From: Salvia splendens
Lineage: Eukaryota; Streptophyta; Magnoliopsida; Lamiales; Lamiaceae
NCBI RefSeq assembly: GCF_004379255.2
Contig: NC_056038.1
Span: 10,082,729-10,146,728, forward strand
Direction: 5' to 3'
DNA length: 64,000 nucleotides
In this document: positions 57,014-64,000 of the stretch, in pieces
Position numbering within the stretch: the stretch's first letter is position 1
How the letters are laid out: every line of letters starts with the position of its first letter
Made by a program: the position numbers and the translations under genes
Notes under the pieces: generated by a model
Databases searched by the model: none
What the model saw: only the letters and a program-made list of their open reading frames with translations
Told to the model about the DNA's origin: nothing

Positions 57014-57708
57014 GAGAAAAAATTCCCTAGTCAAGGAATACCAATGTGGCAATCCTATTTGGTATGTCACACTAATAAATTTTTGACATATGGAAATATA
57101 TATTCTTTCAATTCCAACTAGATCAATGAATTATGGAAATACTCTTAATATAACCTCACACTCTTAATTATATAGAAAGTTTCTGCATATTCCATATATA
57201 ATACACGCACTACATATTTACACATAAAATAAGTATTCAATTATCGTTTCATACATGCAATGATAAAATTGATTCATATAGTGTTCATAGAATTAAGGTA
57301 CACTAATCAAAATTAAATTAATGTCAGTACTGTTACTTGTATTATTTTATTCTATTGGAACGATTAATGTGCAAGTAATACTATTAAAACTATTTAGAAC
57401 TGTATATTTTACAAACATAAAATATATATTATTGTTTGGAGGAGAGTTTATACACATAATATATATTTTATTATTGTTTGGAAGAGAGTTTTTTTATACC
57501 TTTTAATTAAAATTATTACTTGTTTTATTTTATTTAAGTTTTTTGATTGGGGATCACGATAACTTATATTATAGTAATTTATTTTTTCATAATTTCAAAT
57601 TTAATTGCTATGTCAGACAATAATCATATGTCGTATTTTGTTTATGAAATTTTCACGGTACATTACAAATGATTAATATAATAAAATACTGCTCTTTTTT
57701 AGATTATC

Positions 57709-57750
<42 letters not shown>

Positions 57751-58158
57751 TTCTATAGTTTAACATAATATATTAATATTCATGTAATTAATGTGTAACG
57801 AATAAAATAAATTAAGAACTATATGAATACTATTAATTAAATTAACAAAAGGAAAGATTTAAAATATTATCTTAATTTATTTTATTATTGCACCTTAATT
57901 GTATTATATGAATGCATGTATGAAACGATAATGGAACACTTATTTTATGTGTAAATATGTAGTGCATGTATTATATATGGAACATGCAGAAACTTTCTAT
58001 ATAATTAATAGTGTGAGGTTATATCAAGAGTGTTTCCATAATTTATTTATCTAGTTGGAATTGAGAGAATAAATATTTCCATATGTCAAAATCTTATTAG
58101 TGTGACATACCAAATAGGATTGCCACCTTGGTATTCCTTGACTAGGGAATTTTTTCTC
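57014..58158. mobile_element. Mutator-like TIR element (non-autonomous)
   Basis: Inverted arms of about 250 bp start GAGAAAAAATTCCCTAGTCA at both ends. A perfect 9-bp target duplication CCGCCGCTT lies at 57005-57013 and 58159-58167. The 1145-bp element is AT-rich inside, includes an (ATT)n run at about 57712-57747, and encodes nothing recognisable. It lies in the leader of the gene relic that starts at 58324. Confidence 0.9.
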
Positions 58159-58323
58159 CCGCCGCTTTCACTTCCAAAAACCTCCAAAAACACAGTCTCA
58201 ATTCAAAACCCTAACTCAATTCCGCCGCTCACCGCTTCCATCAGCATAGCGTAAACCCTAAAGTCCAGCAATTTCATCAGCATAGCGTAAACCGCTTCCA
58301 TCAACCGACCACCAATTCGATAA

Positions 58324-58641
58324 ATGTCTAAAAGACGAGAAATTTTGAACAACACAGAGCCTGACGTCGAAGAATCTTCACGAAATGGTAATTTCCTGCT
58401 TTGTTTGGGTTTGCTGGTTCACTTCTTGTAAAAAAAAGAGTATTGTTTGTAGCTTTCGGTTAATTGCTTAATTTGTTTATGTTAAGGATGAAGTTCCTTA
58501 ACTCGTAGATTTTACGTCGAACGTCGCGGGAGCTTTTGCCCGTCGATCAATCCGGCGTCAAAATTAGGGTTTTGTGCGTTTTGCACGTTTGAAAATGTAG
58601 ACAGCGATTCGGAGGAAGAGATCACGATGAAAGCACCAATT
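58324..58641 (+). pseudogene. 5' exons of an unrecognised gene interrupted by repeats
   Basis: ATG 58324 opens MSKRREILNNTEPDVEESSR and ends at a GT donor after 58387. A second exon candidate at about 58600-58641 reads DSDSEEEITMKAPI in matching phase. The leader upstream has a direct repeat of CATCAGCATAGCGTAAACC (58239 and 58275). The gene cannot be followed continuously: a duplicated LTR-like piece, repeats and a Harbinger element intervene before similar coding sequence resumes near 61490. I do not recognise the N-terminus. Linking it to the downstream relic is inference from order and strand. Confidence 0.45.
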
Positions 58642-58755
58642 GTTAAGGATGAAGTTCCTTAACTCGTAGATTTTACGTCGAACGTCGCGGGAGCTTTTGC
58701 CCGTCGATCAATCCGGCGTCAAAATTAGGGTTTTGTGCGTTTTGCACGTTTGAAA
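58481..58755. repeat. Perfect 114-bp direct repeat with 47-bp spacer
   Basis: 58481-58594 and 58642-58755 are identical by eye, starting GTTAAGGATGAAGTTCCTTA. The second copy runs on into an LTR-like region (to about 58905) which on the minus strand has a TATAAATAG box. So the repeat looks like the terminal part of an LTR, one copy lying on each side of a short coding exon. Confidence 0.85.
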
Positions 58756-58905
58756 GGAAAGAGAATAAGAGAAAATAAAATAGAAGGATAATTGATATTT
58801 CTTGAATTGATCAAAATGACTAACAATGTCCACTATTTATAATAGTGGATACTAACTTAATGAGCAAGATAAAAGATATGAAAAAGATATGCAAATCCAT
58901 AATTA
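58642..58905 (-). mobile_element. LTR-like fragment, family unknown
   Basis: On the minus strand it has ATTATAAATAGTGGACATTG, then CT-rich leader-like sequence, and an end in CCTTAACA, as expected for the R-U5 part of a plant LTR. It is truncated at a (TAA)n microsatellite (about 58914-58991). No internal retrotransposon genes are nearby. Confidence 0.45.
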
Positions 58906-58913
58906 ACTAACTA

Positions 58914-58991
<78 letters not shown>
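58914..58991. repeat. (TAA)n microsatellite
   Basis: A pure ATA/TAA trinucleotide run of about 26 units, next to the LTR-like fragment. Confidence 0.95.
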
Positions 58992-59019
58992 CGTATCAGT
59001 TTATTTGTCCGCTTAATAT

Positions 59020-59700
59020 TGCGATGGTGTTTCTTAAATTTCTGCGCGAATTCAAGTAGATTAATCGATTTGGTGTGCAGGGTTTGGTTAACGGTGTTTT
59101 GTTGTTGCTTATTGCAACTGGTGTTTTGCTTAATATCTTCTTGAATGTGCTTATTTTGATGGAAATATTGCTTAATGTTGCATAAGCTATTCGAAATGTT
59201 GCCTAATTTGCTGGACAATATGCTTAGTTTGAGAATTTGATTGAGAATTTGCTCAATTTTGCAATTTTAGTGTGAAAAATTGCTTATTTTTATTGTTTAC
59301 TTTGTGTTAAACTATGCTTATTGTGGGTGCGACAAGTTGATTATTGCTTATTGTGGACATTACTTAATTTGATGAATGTTTTGCTTATTCTATTCGAGTT
59401 TGTTCTTAATTATTGAAATACATTGCTTACTTCAGAAACTTAGTTACTATCCTTGACCGACTCAAGCATGTTTATTTTTTTTTCAATTTGATTGACAATT
59501 TACTCAATTTTGCAATTGTAGTGTGAAAGTTTGCTTATTTTATACAAATGATTGTTTACTTTGTCTAAACTATGCTTATTCTTGGTACGACAAGTTGCTA
59601 ATTGCTTATTGTTGACATTGCTTAATTTGTTGAACGTTTTGCTTATTCTATTTGAGAGTGTGCTTTTTTTGGGATACATTGCTTACTTCAGAAACTTGCT
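59020..59700 (+). repeat. Degenerate TTGCTTA-rich repeat block
   Basis: The heptamer TTGCTTA or GCTTATT/GCTTAAT recurs irregularly every 20-40 bases (for example GTTTTGCTTAATATC, TGCTTATTTTGATGG, TTGCTTATTCTATT). Two larger segments repeat: 59250-59400 resembles 59505-59650 (TGCTTATT.TGG..CGACAAGTTG). The same vocabulary returns at 62100-62290 beyond the Harbinger insertion, so one array was split by it. Confidence 0.7.
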
Positions 59701-59784
59701 TAGAGCATCCGCAACGGTGGCGCTGCTCGCCACCGCCGTCCGCGCCGCTGGCACGGACGCCACCCGCCGCCGCTGCGCTCGCGC

Positions 59785-59826
59785 CGCTGGCACGGCGCTG
59801 CTCGATCGAGCAGCGCCGTGCCAGCG
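59785..59826. repeat. Perfect 42-bp GC-rich palindrome
   Basis: The left half CGCTGGCACGGCGCTGCTCGA is followed immediately by its exact reverse complement, with no loop. It sits about 80 bp inside the left end of the Harbinger element. Confidence 0.9.
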
Positions 59827-60159
59827 AGCAGCTGACGTGGCACGCCCTCATTCGTCAACGGCATAGCCGTTGGGTTTAAATAATTTTTTTTAAAATCGGT
59901 ACCGATAAAAAATAAAAAAAAAATTCACTTCCCAAAAAAATTATATCCGTTTATAACCATTTTTTCCCACTTTTTAATTTTTTTTTTTATTTTTTTTACC
60001 CCCAAAATACACACTTTCATCTATAAATACCCCCAATTTCACTCCAAAAAATTCACATCAAACTACACAATTCTCATCATCATTCTCTCATCTCCATTCT
60101 CATCTTCAATCTCTCATATCCATTTTCATCTTCATTCTCTCATACCCTACAACATCACT

Positions 60160-61176
60160 ATGTCCGGCCAAGGCGATAACCCTACGGGCTCCCACGGTAG
60201 GAACCCCGAATGGTTCGATTCACAACCGTTTCCTAGTTCGGAAATGGAATATTCAGCCCCGCCTCAAACCCAAGATTCGGCCGTTCTGGGTGGCTACCGT
60301 CCATACCCAATCGACGACCAAGGTGCCTCCGAAGGACGATACGGGTGGACACCGGAGCCTAGGCCGACCGCCCCCTCCCAACCTCCGCAAGCTCCTACTC
60401 GCGGCAGCGGTGTCCGCACACCGTACACGCCGGCGGAGATGGATAAATTGTTCAAGGCGTACTTCGAAATCTCCAAAGATGCGGCGGTTGGCACGAACCA
60501 ATCGGGCGATCACTTTTGGTGGAGCGTATTTCGCCGGTACAATGCAAACCGGCCGCCGGGAACGATCGAGCGCAACGAGAGTATGGTGCGCAACTGCATC
60601 GGCCGAGCCAACGACGAAATTGGCAAGTTCAATGGCTATTTCCTCCAGGAGTCGCGGAATGCCGGGAGCGGCCGGAGCGAGGTCGACATCATCACTGCGG
60701 CGCTGAGCACATACCAATCCATGAACGGTAAGTCGTTCAAATACCTCAACGTTTGGCAGGAAACGCGGTTCCACCCGAGGTATCTGGGACGCCTAACATC
60801 CTCCTCTAGTGGCTCCTCCAAACGGTCAAGGTCGGTATCCCTATCCGACTCCGGCTCCGAAGAAGTGGCTAGCCAACTCGCCGAAGCTAACTTGGGTAGC
60901 CCCGACGCCGGACCAAGCGGTTCCCAATGCCGACCGCAAGGAAGGAAGAAGGCGGCGGCCGAGCGCCGGCGCTCCGCGACTCCATCGGCCCCCGCCCCCG
61001 CCCCCGAACCCGCACCCTATGTTCCACCTCCACCCACGAACAACTCGTTGTGGGCCCTTTTGGCCCAACTCAATTTGGCCGATAGGTCAACTATGACCCC
61101 CACGCAACTTCAAACGCACGAGGGCATGATAGTGGGTCTCCAAAAACAATTGGGGTTGTTGCCGCCGGATGAGTAG
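60160..61176 (+). CDS. Myb/SANT-like, NAM-associated protein of a Harbinger element
   Basis: A single-exon, 338-residue frame starts at ATG 60160 (MSGQGDNPTG) behind a CT-rich leader. Residues about 85-175 form a Myb/SANT-like trihelix domain: YTPAEMDKLFKAYFEIS, HFWWSVFRRYNANRP, ERNESMVRNCIGRANDEI, then SYQ-like helix TALSTYQSMNGKSFKY and NVWQETRFHPRYL. This matches plant proteins annotated as glutathione S-transferase T3-like or NAM-associated, which are ORF1 proteins of Harbinger elements. The C-terminus is Ser-rich, then Pro-rich (PSAPAPAPEPAPYVPPPP), with a final helix. GC content is far above the surroundings. The frame is intact, suggesting a recent insertion or selection. Confidence 0.85.
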   Translation: MSGQGDNPTGSHGRNPEWFDSQPFPSSEMEYSAPPQTQDSAVLGGYRPYPIDDQGASEGRYGWTPEPRPTAPSQPPQAPTRGSGVRTPYTPAEMDKLFKAYFEISKDAAVGTNQSGDHFWWSVFRRYNANRPPGTIERNESMVRNCIGRANDEIGKFNGYFLQESRNAGSGRSEVDIITAALSTYQSMNGKSFKYLNVWQETRFHPRYLGRLTSSSSGSSKRSRSVSLSDSGSEEVASQLAEANLGSPDAGPSGSQCRPQGRKKAAAERRRSATPSAPAPAPEPAPYVPPPPTNNSLWALLAQLNLADRSTMTPTQLQTHEGMIVGLQKQLGLLPPDE

Positions 61177-61489
61177 TCTTCCTCGGGTAATATTAGCCAA
61201 TAATTATGTAATTTTTAATTTTTAGTATTTTAATTATGTAATTTTTAATTTTTAGGATTTTAATTATGTCTTTTTTATTTTATTTGTATTTTGTAATATT
61301 TATTGTGATTTTTTAATGAATTTTAGTATTATGGAAATGTTTATGTTTAATTGAATATTAAATTAATTGTGCTCGTCCTTGCGGAAGAGCACAGTTGTGG
61401 GTGTTGTGCTTTTGCCAGAGAGCAGGCATGAATAGTACCGCCCGGGCCCACAACCGTGCCGCACGGTTGTGGATGCTCTTACTCTCTTG

Positions 61490-61978
61490 GACGGACTCAA
61501 TCATTTTTTTTAAACCTTCTAGTAAAAAGCGATAGAAAGGAAAGACTCAGGCTGATAAGGCAACTGATCCCGAGGCTGAACAGATTCAGCATATTGAAAT
61601 CAAAATAAAATCACTCCATTTCAGGAGTTCTACTTAACATTTTAGTGGTATGATTGCTAGACTTGATTCAAAGCAAAGGAATGCAGTCCGAGAGATGGGA
61701 TTCGGACCACTGCTGCATTTCTCATTGACTGACCTACAGGGCACTCTCGTGTACTGGATTGTATTAAATCAGCATATCACGTCGAGTAGCGTCAAGCTAG
61801 CAGGAAACAATCATTGCATATTGATGCGGAAGACGTCCATGTGACGCTTGGTTTCCCAAAAGGTTCCTTACCAATCAGACGGAAGGAAAGCCTTGAGGGT
61901 CACCCGTATGCAGACGGGATTGCAGATCGTATTGGCAAAGATGGAATGCAACTTCTTGACACTAATGTCGAGAATTAG
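61490..61978 (+). pseudogene. Relic of a plant transposon-associated gene (Ulp1-element type N-terminal domain)
   Basis: Pieces in more than one frame read ADKATDPEAEQIQHIE, HFSGMIARLDSKQRNAVREM, GFGPLLHFSLTDLQGTLVYW, and AEDVHVTLGFPKGSLPIRRK. The pattern of a 'Q..V.EMGFG.LL' block followed by 'EDVH..LG.P.G' is seen in large plant proteins carried by Mutator-like elements, often with Ulp1 protease domains (from memory of the family; no search made). An in-frame TAA before HFSGM, a frame change near 61825 and a stop at 61976-61978 show it is broken. It may continue the gene that begins at 58324. Confidence 0.5.
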
Positions 61979-62156
61979 ATGTTCGCAGTCCGCAAACATC
62001 GAGGGAGGGAACAACTTCAAAAAATATTTCATGATCTTGAGAAGTTGCATTTTGTACTATGTTCTCAGTTTATTACATGTTCTTAGTTGATGATTGTTTG
62101 CTTCGAAATGTTGTTTAATTTATTCGATATAATGCTTAGTTTGAGTAAGAATTTGC

Positions 62157-62282
62157 TTAAGTTGTTGGAAAGATTGCTTATTTTGGGCGAGAATTCACTT
62201 AAGTTGTTGAAAAGATTGCTTATTTTGGGCGAGAATTCGCTTAAGTTGTTGGAAAGATTGCTTATTTTGGGCGATAATTTGC
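62157..62282 (+). repeat. Minisatellite, three copies of 42 bp
   Basis: Units TTAAGTTGTTGGAAAGATTG.. start at 62157, 62199 and 62241. The period is 14 codons; in one frame each unit reads LKLLERLLILGENS, a leucine-rich helix-like repeat. It belongs to the TTGCTTA vocabulary of 59020-59700. Confidence 0.88.
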
Positions 62283-63905
62283 AACAACATAAACTACAAA
62301 ACCATGGTGTCTCAGTGATACATGTGCATGGTCAGGGACATAACAAGAAATACAAATTAGCCGGTGCTGAAATTTAATAAAATTATAATAATATTTAAAT
62401 AATTAAAATAATAATAATATTGAAGAATTATAATATAAGAAAAAAAGAGAGATGTAGTCAATTTATTTAATATGAGTCGTTGTTCTTTTAAAAATTAAAT
62501 AAAACAAAAAAAATATGATATCAAATTTAAAAATTAAAATTGTTTGAAATCTGAAAATAAGCATGATGTAGGGAAATAAAACATTAGGTTAAATGAAGTA
62601 TTAGCTCGAAATACTTTTATAAAAAGAGGTATTAGAATCAAAACTAATCTAAATTGTTATAATTTTGTTATTTCTCATTTAATTTGATTTTATGTATTTC
62701 AAGTAAGTTATTTATATACATATAATATATTATAATTCTTTTGTTTAAAGTATATCATACTATAATTTAAATGAATCCAATTAAATCTGTATTTAATGGA
62801 GTCGTTTAATTACGTGATACGTTTATTTAAATAAAATAAATTAATTAGTATACCTCAATGACCAAACTTGTTTATTAACTCTTTAAATAGTAATGGGTTA
62901 ATAAACTAAATCAATTTAAATTGGGGTAAAACCCATCTAAAAAGGCTCAATTGATCTAAACCTAATAAACACGCGCCGCCGTATCATCTTCTTCCTCCTT
63001 GAGAAAATCTACTCCGATCTGCAATTGTTTTTCTTCTTCTTTCTTCTTTGTCGATGCAACTTACTCATTCTCTCTTCTCAAAATACAACAAAAATTAAGT
63101 CTTTCATGGATATTAAATTTCTCAATATAACATACACGACATCTGAACAGGGTAGTCACTCATGGCTGGGTAATGAGTTCGGCTCCGGCCAAGCCCCCGC
63201 TCGAGCGGTGGCTTGACCAACGCTATCTCCGTCCATGTGCTTGGTATTACAGCAAATTAAATTACAAATTCGAATGTCTTAAACTTTCTTTACAATGACT
63301 GGCTTCAGCTCATCCGCATGCATCTCACTGATTGATAAAACATGATACGAAATTAATGACATAAAAAACATATAATAGCTTCACAACATACAAATAGTGC
63401 ATTGTTAGTAAGACGGTATTGCATTGCATTACGTAGTCACTGCAATACAAAATGGCTGAATTCATCAATGAATACCATAAAATCTGAATTCAGCTCTAAT
63501 GAATTATTTATTAGCTTCACAACATACAAATATTGCATCGACAGTAAAATGGTATTGCATTACTTAGTCACCGCATCACGTAGATTCACCGGTTGCATTA
63601 CATATTTTTAGTGGCAGATTTCATAAAATATGATTTAAAAATAAAATATATCAAATAACTATAAAAATAGGAGTTATATAACTTGCCATACAAAAAGACA
63701 TTTATTGCGTCAAGAAATTAGGGTTAGTATAACTGCAATAATATGTGGTACCTAAACTGCCCTTTTTACAAGTAAATCTATTTTTTATTTGTTTGATTGG
63801 TGTTCAACGTGGCATAATCATGTGCCTTGATTCCATAATAAATCGACTAGTTGGTATTGGTGGGAAGTTATTTTTTAAAAATGTGATATTTTTGAAGTGC
63901 TCCCC
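62283..63905. other. AT-rich right part of the composite element
   Basis: No gene supported. A CT-rich leader-like stretch lies at 62990-63085. Two direct repeats of TAGCTTCACAACATACAAATA (63377 and 63512) are each followed by a GGTATTGCATT block. Confidence 0.45.
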
Positions 63906-64000
63906 TACTACTATATTTTCAAATATGTATATGTTTGAAAAAGATGTTGTGATTTTTTTCAATTAAATTTATGAATTATAGAAAATATAATTTATTTATG

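Larger units (their letters stand above)
59703..61478 (+). mobile_element. PIF/Harbinger element carrying only the Myb-like gene
   Basis: Ends GAGCATCCGCAAC and (reversed) GAGCATCCACAAC, with target duplication TTA (59700-59702 and 61479-61481). It is 1776 bp with GC-rich subterminal regions, and holds an intact Myb/SANT-like gene but no transposase. It could be mobilised by a related transposase elsewhere. Confidence 0.88.
56735..63905. mobile_element. Probable 7.2-kb Mutator-like composite element
   Basis: The ends are GGGGAGCACT at the left and its reverse complement AGTGCTCCCC at the right. They are flanked by the 10-bp direct repeat TACTACTATA at 56725-56734 and 63906-63915. Short terminal repeats with a 9-11-bp target duplication fit non-TIR Mutator-like elements. 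Inside lie remnants of one gene (58324-58641 and 61490-61960), of the type often carried by such elements in plants. Nested insertions account for much of the length. No MURA-type transposase was found, so if real it is non-autonomous. The alternative is chance similarity of AT-rich ends, which I think unlikely given ten matching flanking bases. Confidence 0.6.

Noticed and set aside
60253..60774. Minus-strand frame of 173 codons opposite the Myb-like gene
   Set aside because: It is an antisense shadow caused by high GC; the plus-strand frame has the recognisable domain, leader and start.
63025..63216. Possible small secreted protein behind a CT-rich leader
   Set aside because: The hydrophobic start is translation of a T/C tract, and no conserved sequence follows.

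Overview
This window is nuclear DNA of a flowering plant, very probably a eudicot. It has intron-rich genes of plant type, AT-rich spacers, and a dense load of plant transposons: Ty3/gypsy of the Tat lineage, PIF/Harbinger, Mutator-like and Stowaway elements. I cannot name the species. Few host genes are visible. They are a 17-exon FEN1-like flap endonuclease gene, present twice, and three host-gene relics: a germin-like gene, a heavy-metal-associated isoprenylated protein (HIPP) gene, and a fragment of the ORANGE (OR) gene carried inside a small transposon.

Layout. Positions 1-14018 (block A) and 34821-48810 (block A') are near-identical direct copies. Each holds FEN1 on the minus strand, an (ATT)n microsatellite, a TIR element carrying the ORANGE fragment, and a forward Tat/gypsy element starting at its 5' LTR. 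Block A is full of single-base indels, mostly in homopolymers, and stops abruptly inside integrase at 14018. There it is joined to a second, diverged element of the same family in reverse orientation (14019-20423). Block A' reads cleanly through a complete element (42775-53746) with two 657-bp LTRs and a 5-bp target duplication. This pattern suggests an assembly join through an inverted repeat, or a haplotype duplicate; a real duplication-inversion is possible but less likely.

Between the two copies, 20424-34580 holds a germin-like pseudogene. Its intron took in a 6.1-kb Harbinger element (transposase plus two Myb/SANT-like genes) and, directly abutting it, a Harbinger MITE. Next comes a Mutator-like element with a 9-bp target duplication that contains another Harbinger element with a broken transposase, and then the HIPP pseudogene.

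The complete Tat element encodes gag-protease, then an in-frame UAG in a CARYYA readthrough context, then RT, RNase H, a second archaeal-type RNase H and integrase. A 7-bp net deletion breaks the reading frame between RT and RNase H. Downstream are two tandem arrays and, on the opposite strand, a three-exon gene with a 'putative gypsy type transposon' (PF04195-like) domain, plus a second coiled-coil reading frame.

From 53747 to the end lie Stowaway and Harbinger MITEs, then a likely 7.17-kb composite element (56735-63905, 10-bp target duplication). It is nested with a Mutator-like MITE, an LTR fragment, degenerate TTGCTTA-rich repeats, and a Harbinger element that carries an intact 338-residue Myb/SANT-like gene.
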